Shown here one piece after another: positions 43,791 to 53,267 of a stretch of 60,189 bases of DNA. A model generated the notes under the pieces. That model saw only the letters and a program-made list of their open reading frames with translations, did no database searches and was not told where the DNA came from. Position 1 is the stretch's first letter; the number at the start of each line of letters is the position of its first letter. The position numbers and the translations under genes are program-made. The stretch comes from Nocardioides sp. Its GTDB lineage: Bacteria; Actinomycetota; Actinomycetes; Propionibacteriales; Nocardioidaceae. Location of the stretch: assembly GCF_025965415.1 (NCBI RefSeq), contig NZ_JAOPWY010000121.1, forward strand, positions 1 to 60,189. Direction: 5' to 3'.

Positions 43791-45090
43791 CGAGGGCAAG
43801 AAGCCCTGCGCTCGCGGCCGCCAGGGCGCCGCCCGCATGCGGCCCCGTCGCCCCGGTGGTTCCCAGCAGGACGGAGGCAGCCGCGGTGCCCAGGCTTCGG
43901 TACAAGGTGTTTCGGGCGGCCGTGTGGGTCGCCGGACGCGGCGCCACGGCGGCAGCACACACCACGGGGAGTGCTGCGTAGGCCATCGAGATCCCGACGA
44001 AGCAGGCCAAGGTTCCCGCCACGACGACCCAGCTCGACTCCTGGGATAGGTTGAGGGCGAACCCCGCGGAGGCTGCCCCGCAGCCGGTCACCAAGGTGCG
44101 GCTCGCGGCGCGTCGCCCCCCACCCAGGGACGAGACGAGCACGGTCACTGCCGACAGGACGGCGCCCACCAGGCATATGACGAACGTACGTAGCCCCAGC
44201 GCATCACCCGCGGCGGGTGACGCAAGTCCGAGGGCCATGAGGTTCGCAAACATCGCGAAGCCAAGGAGTGCCGATGCAGCATGCAGGATCGGCAGCCGAA
44301 GGCCACTACGAAGGCGACCGCCGCCGATGCGCCCCTCCGATGGCGCGAGCCCGCGCGCCCGCCGATAGGCCACGACGGCGACAGCGGCCGCGGCCGTGAC
44401 TAGCACGGATGCCGTGGTCCAACGCCCGAGCGAGGCCTGACTCATGGCCCCCAGCCCAACGGCCAGCGACAGGCCGGAGGTCAGGTCGGTGACGAGGTGG
44501 GCGTGCCGGTCGACCGCAAGGTCAGGGGTGGGTATGTCGACGGGGACGCCGGAGCTCGTGGAGACGTGTCCTGCTGTCGCCAGCCCAGCCAGCACCACCG
44601 CACCCACGATGGCGGGTCCGGCGAAGAGGAGCGACAGCCCGCCCACATCGAACAGCAGCGAGCCGACCGGAACGCCGAGCACCGTTCCGATCGCCAGCGC
44701 AGCACCTGCTCCGACGGCTCGCTGAGTCCCCCCAATCGCAGGAGTCAGGGCAACGGGCACCGCAACGGCCGACATGCCTTGGAGCAGCCGGGCAGCGATG
44801 AGGGCAGGCAGCGAGTCCGCGAACGCGGCTCCGAGAGCCGACCCCAGGCACAGTGCCCCTGCCGCACCCAGCACGACCCTCGTCGAACCGTGTGCGACGA
44901 CGAGCGAGTTGCTGACCGTCACGGCGAGCGCAGCGGTGAGCAAGGTCGTGGTCATCAGCCAGGGCAGGACCGCAGCACTCGCGATCGGCTGGTCCGACGG
45001 CCAGCCCGGGGCGCCAATGAAGCTGGCGTGCGAGATGGCTGTCAACAACGTGAGGACGACCAGCAGCGCATCCTTAGATCGGCTACGCAT
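43759..45090 (-). CDS. MFS transporter downstream of the TRAP genes
   Basis: This 443-aa protein is nearly all hydrophobic, with about 12 membrane spans. It shows MFS features such as ARLLQGMSAVAVPVALTP in helix 4. Motif A between helices 2 and 3 is poorly conserved. It follows the TRAP large permease by 66 bp on the same strand and probably belongs to the same transcript. It may export a product or take up an alternative substrate. The family call is from topology and the helix-4 RLLQG motif; the substrate cannot be said. Confidence 0.8.
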   Translation of the reverse strand: MRSRSKDALLVVLTLLTAISHASFIGAPGWPSDQPIASAAVLPWLMTTTLLTAALAVTVSNSLVVAHGSTRVVLGAAGALCLGSALGAAFADSLPALIAARLLQGMSAVAVPVALTPAIGGTQRAVGAGAALAIGTVLGVPVGSLLFDVGGLSLLFAGPAIVGAVVLAGLATAGHVSTSSGVPVDIPTPDLAVDRHAHLVTDLTSGLSLAVGLGAMSQASLGRWTTASVLVTAAAAVAVVAYRRARGLAPSEGRIGGGRLRSGLRLPILHAASALLGFAMFANLMALGLASPAAGDALGLRTFVICLVGAVLSAVTVLVSSLGGGRRAASRTLVTGCGAASAGFALNLSQESSWVVVAGTLACFVGISMAYAALPVVCAAAVAPRPATHTAARNTLYRSLGTAAASVLLGTTGATGPHAGGALAAASAGLLALVSTRSDRHRP

Positions 45091-45156
45091 CGGGTTCCGA
45101 CTGTGCGCTGGGGCCCGCCGGCCCGCCGAGCCGGCCGGCCATCCCCGCCCTGGAGC

Positions 45157-46461
45157 TCAGGTGCGGTTGGGCAGGTAGAGCGCGATCTGCGGGAAGCAAA
45201 TCACCGCGACGACGCACACCGCGACCGCAGCGCTGAAGAACATGATCCTCCAGTACATGATCCGGATGGGGATGTTCGCAACGCCGCTGACGACGAACGT
45301 GATGATGCCGACTGGTGGTGTGATGAGCCCCGTCAGCAGCATCATGATCGACAGCACGCCGAACCAGATGCCGTCGTACCCCAGAGCCAACACGATCGGC
45401 AGGGCCAGCGGCGTCATGATCACGAGGATCGCCGACTCGTCCATCAGGGCGCCTAGGACGAAGTAGATGACGAAGACGACGACGAGGATCAGCTGCGCCG
45501 GCACGGCGAGATCCGCCACCCAACGCGCGAGATCCTGGGGAATGCGCGTCACGGTGAGGAAGTACCCAAACATCTTCCCGGCGATCACCAGCAGGAAGAC
45601 CATCGCGCTGATTCGCACACTCCGGCTGACGGCGTCCGAGAGCTCGGCTCGCGTGAGCCGCCGGGTCGCGAGCGCGTAGACCAGGGCGAGGAACGCTCCC
45701 ACCGCACCCGCCTCGGAGGGTGTGAAGAGCCCTCCGTAAAGCCCTCCCATGCTGATGCCGAAGAGCACGGGTACCGGCCAGAGGAGAAGAAGCGCTCGCC
45801 CGATGGTGATGTTCGGTGGCGCGTTGACGGGTGGCGCGATGCTCGGGTCCCGAATGACCATCAGGTAGGCCGTGACCATCAGCACGACTGTGACGAGGAT
45901 GCCCGGGAGAAGGGCGGCCAGGAGCACATCGCCGATGGGGAACTCCGTGAGGATGCCGTACAGCACGAGCAGTGCGCTCGGCGGGATCAGGGAGCCCAGG
46001 GTGCTCCCGGCCGCCGTGAGTGCCCCCGCGAAGCCCCTGTCGTAGCCATGGCGCTCCATCTCGGGTACGGCGACCAGGGACATCGTGGTCGCACCGGCGA
46101 CCGCCGAGCCGTTCACCGCACCGAACAGGCTGCAGGCAGCGATGGTTGAGACCGCCAGGCCACCGCGGAGCCTGCGTGCGAACCGGTCCATCGCCTGGTA
46201 GACGTCCGCTCCCAGACCGGAGTTCGCCAGGAACATGCCCATCAGGACGAACATGGGCACCACGCTGAGCCCGAAGTTCGAGGCCTCCCGGAAGGCGTCC
46301 TGCCCGAATCGCGCCAATGAGGCCTCAGGCGTCGTGATCGCCGCGAAGCCAGCCACCGCGACAATCATCATCGAGACACCGACCGGAACCCTGAGTCCCA
46401 TCAGCACCAGTAGGGCAACGATCCCCACGATGCCGACGGTGTCAGTCGAGAGGTCAGGCAT
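45157..46461 (-). CDS. dctM: TRAP transporter large permease (DctM)
   Basis: This 434-aa, 12-span subunit of a tripartite ATP-independent periplasmic transporter contains SVVPMFVLMGMFLANSGLG. It also has GSLIPPSALLVLYGILTEFPIGDV and PPVGIITFVVSGVANIPI, hallmark DctM segments of the two elevator-domain hairpins. I chose the ATG at 46461 (MPDLSTDTVG), which follows GGAGA and overlaps the DctQ end by 8 bp. It imports an organic acid using a sodium or proton gradient together with the DctQ and DctP products upstream. Confidence 0.95.
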   Translation of the reverse strand: MPDLSTDTVGIVGIVALLVLMGLRVPVGVSMMIVAVAGFAAITTPEASLARFGQDAFREASNFGLSVVPMFVLMGMFLANSGLGADVYQAMDRFARRLRGGLAVSTIAACSLFGAVNGSAVAGATTMSLVAVPEMERHGYDRGFAGALTAAGSTLGSLIPPSALLVLYGILTEFPIGDVLLAALLPGILVTVVLMVTAYLMVIRDPSIAPPVNAPPNITIGRALLLLWPVPVLFGISMGGLYGGLFTPSEAGAVGAFLALVYALATRRLTRAELSDAVSRSVRISAMVFLLVIAGKMFGYFLTVTRIPQDLARWVADLAVPAQLILVVVFVIYFVLGALMDESAILVIMTPLALPIVLALGYDGIWFGVLSIMMLLTGLITPPVGIITFVVSGVANIPIRIMYWRIMFFSAAVAVCVVAVICFPQIALYLPNRT

Positions 46462-47014
46462 GTGTGGTCTCCTTGCCAAGCACGGTCAACGCCGCACCCG
46501 CTGTCTCGAGTGCGAGTGCGGCAGTCCAGACCACCGCGCCAGCAGCGCACACGAGGGCGACGGCTGACACGGGGACGTGCCAGACCGCCGTCTCGTAGCC
46601 GCCGCGGTCCATCACGCCCGAGTAGGCGACGAACTGGCGAACCAGCACGACTCCCACGAGCGTGCAGAGTGCGTAGGCGAGTGCATCCACCAGCGCGGTA
46701 ACCCGCGGCTTTGCCCGGTGGAAGAGGAGGTCGACGATGATGTGGTCGCCGCGGAGCTGTGCGTGCCCCATGCCGAGCCACACCAGGGCGGCGATGCCGA
46801 CCTCGACCAGCTCCTGCGCGCCGGGCACGGGCTGATCGAGGAACCGCCTGCCAACGACGTTCGCCACGACGAGGAACATGACCGCCAGCAGCAGGACGCA
46901 CGCGATCAGGTGCGAGAGTCCTGCTGCCAGCGACACGACCTTGCCGGCGGGACCGTGGGGTGTCTGAGGTGCCTCATCGAGCACCGCGATCTCATTCGAG
47001 ACTGGCTGTTCCAC
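46454..47014 (-). CDS. dctQ: TRAP transporter small permease (DctQ)
   Basis: This 186-aa protein has four predicted membrane helices. The DctQ pattern includes LLAVMFLVVANVVGRRFLDQPVPGAQELVEVGIAALVWLGMGHAQLRGDHI (read in parts) in the first half. It overlaps the large permease gene by 8 bp and starts 30 bp after the binding-protein gene ends. An N-terminal cytoplasmic tail of about 25 residues is present. Confidence 0.92.
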   Translation of the reverse strand: MEQPVSNEIAVLDEAPQTPHGPAGKVVSLAAGLSHLIACVLLLAVMFLVVANVVGRRFLDQPVPGAQELVEVGIAALVWLGMGHAQLRGDHIIVDLLFHRAKPRVTALVDALAYALCTLVGVVLVRQFVAYSGVMDRGGYETAVWHVPVSAVALVCAAGAVVWTAALALETAGAALTVLGKETTHA

Positions 47015-47044
47015 TGGCGGTCGACCTCCTGGGCGTGTGCGGGG

Positions 47045-48094
47045 TCAGTTCTGGGCAGCGTCGCGCACGAAGTCGACGATCTCCTGCGCAGGCAGGCCGT
47101 CCGCGGAACGGTCCTGGATGTAGTCCTCGATCACCGTCTCACCCGCGGCGCGCCATTTATCGAGCTCGTCACCTTCGAGTACGGTCACTTCGACGCCAGC
47201 CTCGTCGACGGCGTCCAGGGCTGCCGCGTACGCGGAGTCGTAGGCCTCGGCGGCGCGGAGGGACAACTCCTCACCGCTGAGCCCTTCGATCGCTTCTTGC
47301 TGGTCCTCAGTGAGAGCATCCCACGCGTCCTGATTTGCCACTAGGAACCCTGTGTTCGTGTAGCAGTTGCAGATCACGCCATAGTTGATAAGGCCTTCAA
47401 GAAGATTGAGGGTCACCAGCCCGGAGTCAGCCACCATGAGCCCGTCGATGACGCCGCGGTCAATCGAGTCGTAGACCTCCGCACCTGGGATGACCGTTCC
47501 GGACCCCCCGAGCTGGTTGACCAGCTCAACCTGCGCGTTCCCGGGGGCACGAAGGGTCAGGCCCTTGACGTCCTCGAGAGTGGAGATTGGCTTCTTACTC
47601 GTCCAGAGGTCGCCGATGTCGTTGGCCCAGAGGCCGAGAACCTTCGTGTCGCCGTACTCCTCCTGGAACTCAGGGAACTCCTCCCAGACCTGCCACATGG
47701 TTTCGGTTCCCTCGACCGCGCTGTCGAACAGGAAAGGGAGTTCGACGACGTCGGTGATCGGGAAGCGGCCGGGCGTGTAGCTCGGAGCGCTGAAACCGAG
47801 GTCCTGCGCACCACTGTTGACGTTCTCGTACACCACGTCGCCGGCACCGAGAGCGCCGCCCGGAACGATCTCAATCTTGACTTTCCCGTCCGTGGCCTCC
47901 TCGACCTCCTCGGCCCACGGCTCGAGCACCTCGGTCTGGATCAGGTGCTCGGGGGCGAACGGGTGCCCAAGGGTCAAGGTCACCGAACCCCCGCCTTCAC
48001 CCCCGTCCGCGCTAGAGCAAGCTGCGAGTCCGGAGGCACCAAGAATGACTGCCGCAGCCGGAACGGCCAGCCGTCGCGAGTAAGACACGGGCAT
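47045..48094 (-). CDS. dctP: TRAP transporter substrate-binding lipoprotein (DctP)
   Basis: This 349-aa extracytoplasmic binding protein has a signal peptide with a lipobox at Cys26 (GLAACSS), then a two-lobe TRAP-SBP fold. LTLGHPFAPEHLIQTEVLEPWAEEV, PITDVVELPFLFDS and GLTLRAPGNAQVELVNQLGGSGTVIPGAEVYDSIDRGVIDG (read in parts) are diagnostic. The Arg of LTLRAPG is the carboxylate-binding residue in this family, so the ligand should be an organic acid. GAGGAG precedes the ATG. Two operator-like palindromes lie 22 and 108 bp upstream, linking uptake to the TetR regulon. Confidence 0.94.
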   Translation of the reverse strand: MPVSYSRRLAVPAAAVILGASGLAACSSADGGEGGGSVTLTLGHPFAPEHLIQTEVLEPWAEEVEEATDGKVKIEIVPGGALGAGDVVYENVNSGAQDLGFSAPSYTPGRFPITDVVELPFLFDSAVEGTETMWQVWEEFPEFQEEYGDTKVLGLWANDIGDLWTSKKPISTLEDVKGLTLRAPGNAQVELVNQLGGSGTVIPGAEVYDSIDRGVIDGLMVADSGLVTLNLLEGLINYGVICNCYTNTGFLVANQDAWDALTEDQQEAIEGLSGEELSLRAAEAYDSAYAAALDAVDEAGVEVTVLEGDELDKWRAAGETVIEDYIQDRSADGLPAQEIVDFVRDAAQN

Positions 48095-48115
48095 AACGAC
48101 TCCTCGGGGAGATGT

Positions 48116-48133
48116 GTCAACAGTGCTGTTGAC
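48116..48133. promoter_or_regulatory. Operator site 4 upstream of dctP
   Basis: GTCAACAGTGCTGTTGAC has the same 8-bp arms as sites 1 and 3 around a TG centre. It ends 22 bp before the dctP ATG, so binding should block the transporter transcript. Confidence 0.8.
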
Positions 48134-48201
48134 GATTGTGACGACTGTCGCAGTCTGTAAGCGCCACTGTCAAGAGCCTCAATCACATCGACGCCCCGTC
48201 C

Positions 48202-48219
48202 GTCAACTGGCTAGTTGAT
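48202..48219. promoter_or_regulatory. Operator site 5, weaker copy upstream of dctP
   Basis: GTCAACTGGCTAGTTGAT keeps the GTCAAC/GTTGA arms with the inner bases changed. It is 86 bp from site 4 (about eight helical turns), similar to the paired arrangement of sites 1 and 2 at fadD. Confidence 0.6.
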
Positions 48220-48984
48220 TGGGTCTACGCCACCATCGGCGTCGCTGGTCGTCAGCCGATTCACGTGCATCCATGTGCCTTGCAGCCAACGTCGCTTGCG
48301 TCCCTGACGTACTGACTGACCGCGGGTCCGCGGGCTCGTCCACCACGCGGTTACCGCAATGGAGGGTCCGGCAGGGCCTTCGGGTGGACTCACCGCGGTG
48401 GCACGGCCGCCGTGCGACCACCCTTGAGGAAGAGCGACCCCAGTGCTGAATTCGCGCAGGACACGCATCATCTGATCGGCGGTATTTGAGCGATGGCTGA
48501 TTGAACTGTGAACCCGCCTCAGGCTCTCGCGAGTACGTCGCCGCGCGCTCTGCCTCGCCTTCGCGCGGGCCTCAGAACCGCTCGCCAAGCACCTCATACA
48601 TCGCCGGAGGTGACGCCATGCGACTGGGATTGCTTTGTCACGACGGCGTCGATACCGCTTCAACACTGAACAGATGCGTCGCGACGACCACCGTGTCGCC
48701 CCCCACTCTCGAGCGGGTAGTCGCACCCCCTCCTCGCCGACATCACGCGCATCAAGACAGTCACCGGTGCCCACCTCCTTGGCATGAAGGTGTCGAAGTG
48801 GTTCCACAGGTCGACCAAACGGCCACCTTTCCCCAGCCTGCAGGTCACAGAACCCCCCTCGATCTGCAAGAGGTGTATGTCGAAGAAGCAGAGGCGTACT
48901 GCTAGGACGGGCGCGGGGGTCTGCGACACCTAGAAGATGTGTGGAGACGCCTGGCGCTGAATCGTCGAACATGACCGGGTGCAG
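48220..48984. other. Gene-free stretch upstream of dctP
   Basis: Long frames exist on both strands but none has a family match, an RBS-backed start or consistent composition; they are Arg/Ser-rich translations of high-GC sequence. The stretch is probably decayed DNA left of the HNH remnant. Confidence 0.5.
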
Positions 48985-49285
48985 TGCTTGGGTGCGAGCG
49001 TGCATGCGGTCGTCGCCGTCACCGACAAGCGGTGGTCCGACTTCCTCGGCACGCGATCACACCTCACGGAGGCGAACTTCTGGACGCCGTCTAGCGTCGG
49101 GTTCCGGGCGCTGCAGCGACCTACACAAGTTGTTCCACGCTGGGTACCTCGGCCTCGATGACTGGGCCCGGCTGCGCGTAAGCCCTCGCCTCAAGTCGGA
49201 GTTCGGCAACGGCGTCGAGTTCTATGAGCGGAACTGCGTTGGGCACGCGATCTTGATGCTCGCGTGCCGCAGCTACGACCCGTAG
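48985..49285 (+). pseudogene. Internally deleted HNH-type endonuclease remnant
   Basis: One frame reads VAVTDKRWSDFLGTRS followed by TEANFWTPSSVGFRAL, the N-terminal block of a family of restriction-associated HNH endonucleases. Another frame then gives LHKLFHAGYLGLDDWARLRV and SPRLKSEFGNGVEFYERN, the region after the HNH motif. The central part with the catalytic HNH residues is missing and the two parts are out of frame. It is dead. The assignment is from remembered family patterns. Confidence 0.5.
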
Positions 49286-49751
49286 CGCGAAGGCCCTGAC
49301 CTTGCACACCGACACGGTGTTCAAGTCGGACTGAACGAATGACATTCGACTGGAGAGGGACCCCGCCTTCCGGCCCGCACGAACCCTGCCTCTCCCCCGC
49401 CCGCCTGGGACGGGCGAACCGGGACGGGCGCAAAATGGTGCTCTCTTCCTGCACAGTAGTGACATGGAGAACGCCGCCGGCTCTGCGCCGGAAGTGCCGC
49501 TGGACTCGAGTTGGCGGCAGCCTCGATAGAACCGCAGGTCAGACCGGTGATGCTGAATCAGCAGGACCGCGAGCTGGGATGGATGGAAGCCCGACGTCTC
49601 TCGGATTACGCGCCGCTCGACACTGACGTCATCGCCAGTTGGTGCGACCTGAAGCCACTGCACAGCGCCCAGAATGGGCTAGCTCGAAGTGGACCACGCC
49701 GGGCTGTTTGATCCGATCGGTTGGAGACCGCGCAATTCGGGGCTGAGCGGC
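49286..49751. other. Gene-free stretch
   Basis: No credible gene in 466 bp. A mixed-composition minus-strand frame spans part of it but has no recognisable domain or RBS. Confidence 0.5.
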
Positions 49752-50780
49752 TCAGAATTTGGGCAAGATGTCCTTGGCAGCGTCGACCACTTTGGCCAGT
49801 ACGCGCCGGTCGTCGCCGCCGCTGGCCCAGGCCGGGTCCTGCTGCAGTGGCCCCATCGGGTCCGAGTTCTCAGGCGCCGTCCTTGGCGAGGCGAGCTCAC
49901 GTCTGAAGGATTCGTCGAGTCCCATGAGGCGGTGTCCCTGTGGCAGCAGGATCGTCTGGAAGTCGCCGTCGATGACGACCAAGTCGTGATGGAGGCTCTC
50001 GACCAGCGCCTCGACCGTTGGGCGAGGTACGTCGGTGAGGCTGCCTACCGGGGTGCCGGCAAGGGCTGTCGGCAGCAGCGGCACATTGACCTGCGGTCGC
50101 TTGAGACCGGCGTGTGAGCTGTAGGCCTCGATTAGCGCGTTGTAGCGCACCTGGTCGGGTCCGCCCACGTCGAAGTGGCGCGAGGGACCTGTGTACTCCA
50201 GCGCTCCGACCAGCGCCTCGAGCACGTCGACGACGGCGATCGGCTGCACCATGGAGTCCATCCACGACGGCACGGTGTGCACGGGTATCCGTTCGCTGGC
50301 CTGGCGGATGATCTCGAAGGAGGTGGACCCGCTGCCCAGGAGTACCGCAGCGCGCAGCACGACGACGATCGCGGGCACATCGCTGAGAATCTGTTCGACG
50401 TCGCGTCGAGAGCTGATGTGCTCGGAGAGCTCGGACTCACCGACGTCGGGGACGAGCCCGGAGAGATAGACGACCCGGTCGACAGCCTGGGCACGCACAC
50501 CCGCCGCGAGGTTGCTGGCTGCCTTGCGGTCGGTCTCGGCAAAGTCGTCGCCGCCCATCCCGTGGATCAAGTAATAGACCGCGCCCATGCCCTCACAGGC
50601 GGCCGTGACCTGGTCCGGGTCAAGCGCGTCCATGACGACGGTCTCCACCCGGTCGCCCCACCACGGCTGCTCGCGATCCGGGTTGGTCGTGGTGGTGCGC
50701 ACCTCATCACCGCGCTCGAGCAACAAGGGCACCAGTCGCCCGCCGACGTAACCGGTCGCGCCGGTGACCAGGATCTTCAA
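49752..50780 (-). CDS. NAD(P)-binding epimerase/NmrA-like protein
   Basis: This 342-aa extended-SDR/NmrA-like protein has the Rossmann motif GATGYVGGRLVPLLLERGDEV at the very N-terminus, AVYYLIHGMGG and DRVVYLSGLVPD. Its C-terminal half (GGPDQVRYNALIEAYSSHAGLKR) resembles NAD(P)H-binding proteins often paired with DUF2867. No classical YxxxK is obvious, so it may be a redox sensor or atypical reductase. The only start that preserves the glycine motif is a TTG at 50780, with a weak upstream CACGAG. Confidence 0.85.
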   Translation of the reverse strand: MKILVTGATGYVGGRLVPLLLERGDEVRTTTTNPDREQPWWGDRVETVVMDALDPDQVTAACEGMGAVYYLIHGMGGDDFAETDRKAASNLAAGVRAQAVDRVVYLSGLVPDVGESELSEHISSRRDVEQILSDVPAIVVVLRAAVLLGSGSTSFEIIRQASERIPVHTVPSWMDSMVQPIAVVDVLEALVGALEYTGPSRHFDVGGPDQVRYNALIEAYSSHAGLKRPQVNVPLLPTALAGTPVGSLTDVPRPTVEALVESLHHDLVVIDGDFQTILLPQGHRLMGLDESFRRELASPRTAPENSDPMGPLQQDPAWASGGDDRRVLAKVVDAAKDILPKF

Positions 50781-50864
50781 CTCGTGAGGCTGTCACACCA
50801 GTGGTCGCCGCCGCCGTGCCCGGATGGCCGATCCGTGCGGATGGGCCACACCCGGACACTCCCG

Positions 50865-52292
50865 TCAGGCCAGTCGGTAGACCTTGAGCAGGTTGTGGGT
50901 TGGGCAGATCAGCTTCCACTCACTGTCCGCGGCGGTCAGGCCCCGTCGGGAGACGGTTCGGATGCGTCGGTTGTGTTTGATCTGGGCGAAGACGGGCTCG
51001 ATGCTCGGGGCTCTCTGCTTGTAGGTCTTTCGGCCTCGCGGACTGTCGAGCTTGGCGATCATCGTTGTGGTCAGCGGGTCCGGATCACCGGCCCGGCGCC
51101 GTCGTAGGAGCTGGACCCGTGCTCTGCTAACCCCGAGTTGCTCGGATGCTTCCAGCGTGTCGATCTCGCCGGCCTCGACACGATCGAGGATCGCGGTGCG
51201 GGCCTGTTCGGTCTCGGCGATCTTCTTCAGTTGCCGCGCTCGCCCAGGAGCGATGAACGACGCCACACCCTTCATGGCGACGGTGTCGACACTCCAATAC
51301 CCCGCGTCCGCGACCACCCTGCGGACCCGGCGTCGCTCCCCGGCGGCCTTGAGATTCTTCTTCGCCGCGGTGATCATCGGTGCAGACGCGGGAGCGTCCA
51401 TCACGAGGTTGGTGACCTCCGCGGCGAGCACGAACTGGTCAGTGGTCGCGACGGCCTGGGCGTTGTAGCCCTGCACGTAGCCGTCCTTGGTCTTAAGCAG
51501 CCGGCTGTCTGGATCCGTCAGGTTGGCTTGCCGCCGTGATTTGTGCGTCGCCGAGCCCGGCGTGGGACGTCGCCCCCGGATCGGCTTGCCGGTGGCCGCC
51601 TCCTTCTCGGCACGTCTGGCCAGGTGCGCCTCATAGGACTTCTCCGCGGCCTCAGCCTCAAGATCATCGAGCAGGGCACGCAGCCGTGCGCACCGTCCGC
51701 TCCGGGTGCGAAGTCCACCGTCGGAGTCACCATCAGCGTGTCGACCAGCGGTGTCGGCCTCGGCGTCCTCGGCTGCGTCGGTCGCGGCCACTTCGGCCAG
51801 GATCTCCGCGGCGATCTGCTCGGCGGTGCGGCTGGCATCCCGGGAGGCGTTGGCGTTCAACTTCGTGCCGTCGATCGCGACCAGCCCGGGGCGCAACAGC
51901 TCAGCGCGTGCGCATACCGCGAGGACCTAGCCGAACAGGCCCGCGATCGCCGCCTCGCGGCTGGCCCGGAACCGCGCGATCGTGGCGTGGTCAGGCTGCT
52001 GGTTGGCCGCAACCACCCGAAAGCAACGTCCTCGACCAGCCGCCTCTCGATCCTGCGGCTGGAACGCTCACCCACGCAGTAGGAGTAGACCAGCAGCGCG
52101 AGCATCATCTGCGGGTCGTACGCGGCCCCGCCACGGTCGTCGAGCCGGTAGGCAGTCAAGAACGAGGACATGTCGAGCTCGGCGACGACATCGATCACGA
52201 ACCACGCCAGATGATCCTCGGGCAGCCAGTCGGCCACAAGGGAGGCGTCAGCAGCTGCTCTCGATCGACCCTGGTGAAGTTGTAGGCCACGC
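50865..52292 (-). mobile_element. IS1182-family transposase, frameshifted
   Basis: The N-terminal part reads MAYNFTRVDREQLL, then in another frame DWLPEDHLAWFVIDVVAELD and MLALLVYSYCVGERSSRRIERRLVEDVAF. A further frame change near 52020 and another near 51890 lead to RPGLVAIDGTKLNANAS. That last part, 50865-51896, is an intact C-terminal region with DAGYWS, ERRRVRRVVADAG and EPVFAQIKHNRRIRTVSRRGL. The order and motifs are those of IS1182-family DDE transposases. At least two or three frameshifts mean it cannot be expressed as one enzyme. I could not identify convincing terminal inverted repeats. Confidence 0.82.
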
Positions 52293-52523
52293 CCTGAGTA
52301 TTTCGGTTCAACCGCCGGCGACACCGCTGCGCAACGCGGAACGATGGGCCGATTCGTGCGACAGTCTCTCGTCCTCAGCTTTCCTCATCTGCTCCGCACA
52401 ATGTCATGGGAACGTCCTGCGTGCCGAGAGCTGAGTGACCGACTTTGCGCAGCGGAGCCGTTATTGGGGCGTTGCGGGGTCTCGTCGCGTGTGTAGCCAG
52501 CCGTGAGCGGGTACCGATGGCAC

Positions 52524-53183
52524 ATGAGCGCTCTCGATTCGGCGGTCCGCGCCGCCTCGTACACCGGTGGTCAGATGCTCGGCGCCGCAACTCGGATGAT
52601 CGCCGCCCGGCCGGCTACCAAGCCACTGCACCCCCGGGGCTCTGTCGTTCAGGGCACCCTGCGCCGGGTCGGTACCCAGGGCCTGACCGGCGCAGGCTGG
52701 CTGGACCAGGCAGGCGAGGACCTCGTGCTGGTCCGGCAGTCCCGAGCAATCGGACTACCGCCTCCCGTCCCCGACATCCATGGCCTTGCCATCCGGGTGC
52801 CGACGGAGGGGGGCCGCGGCGGCGACTTGTTGTTCGCTTCGACGGGGCTCGGACGGCTCACCCGCTTCACGCTCACCGCTGCCCGGTCGCCGTACCGGAG
52901 ACCGATGACCACGTTGCTGCCATATCGCACACCTGTCGGAGCGGTACTTCTCTCCGCGGTGTTCCGAGACGAGGGCAGCGTCAAGCTGGCCTGGGCCACC
53001 CGCTCAGGCGGGTGGCATCCATTTGCCGACCTGTCGCTCCATACGGACCCGTCCGACCATGCAGACATGCCCGTGTCGTTCGACCCCGTCAGAAACGTAC
53101 TGCCCGGCCTCGAGCTCTACGACTGGGTCCGCCAGCTCAGAGAGCCCTCCTACGCGACCGCCCGGCAGTCCCGCCGGCCCTGA
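52524..53183 (+). CDS. Conserved actinobacterial protein, 'phosphodiesterase'-annotated family
   Basis: This 219-aa soluble protein begins MSALDSAVRAASYTGGQML. Its central pattern is GLAIRVPTEGG, then DLLFASTGLGRLTRFTLTAARSPYRRPMTTLLPYRTPVGAVLLSA. This resembles a widespread actinobacterial family usually labelled phosphodiesterase on weak grounds; catalase-like strands are another reading. No metal-binding His/Asp cluster is evident, so enzymatic activity is doubtful. A start 21 bases upstream is also open. No operon partner: it converges on the DUF4383 gene. Confidence 0.7.
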   Translation: MSALDSAVRAASYTGGQMLGAATRMIAARPATKPLHPRGSVVQGTLRRVGTQGLTGAGWLDQAGEDLVLVRQSRAIGLPPPVPDIHGLAIRVPTEGGRGGDLLFASTGLGRLTRFTLTAARSPYRRPMTTLLPYRTPVGAVLLSAVFRDEGSVKLAWATRSGGWHPFADLSLHTDPSDHADMPVSFDPVRNVLPGLELYDWVRQLREPSYATARQSRRP

Positions 53184-53267
53184 ATGACGGTCAGGCACCT
53201 CGGGTCAGAGGCACTGTCCTGCGGCCCGCCTGACAAGGCTTCTCCACCTCAGACAGGTCGGTCGTGC

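Noticed and set aside
47510..47535. GTTGAC/CTCAAC inverted repeat as a sixth operator
   Set aside because: It lies inside the dctP coding region with different spacing; chance occurrence is likely.
48211..49005. 264-codon minus-strand frame in the gap upstream of dctP
   Set aside because: No domain, no RBS, Arg/Ser-rich composition and overlap with an operator site; treated as non-coding.
49121..49663. 180-codon minus-strand frame over the HNH remnant
   Set aside because: Plus-strand fragments there match an HNH family; the minus frame matches nothing.
50822..52361. Similar GATGGCCGATCCGTGCG-like sequences at both ends of the IS1182 copy as terminal repeats
   Set aside because: They are in direct rather than inverted orientation and imperfect, so they do not qualify as IS1182 inverted repeats.
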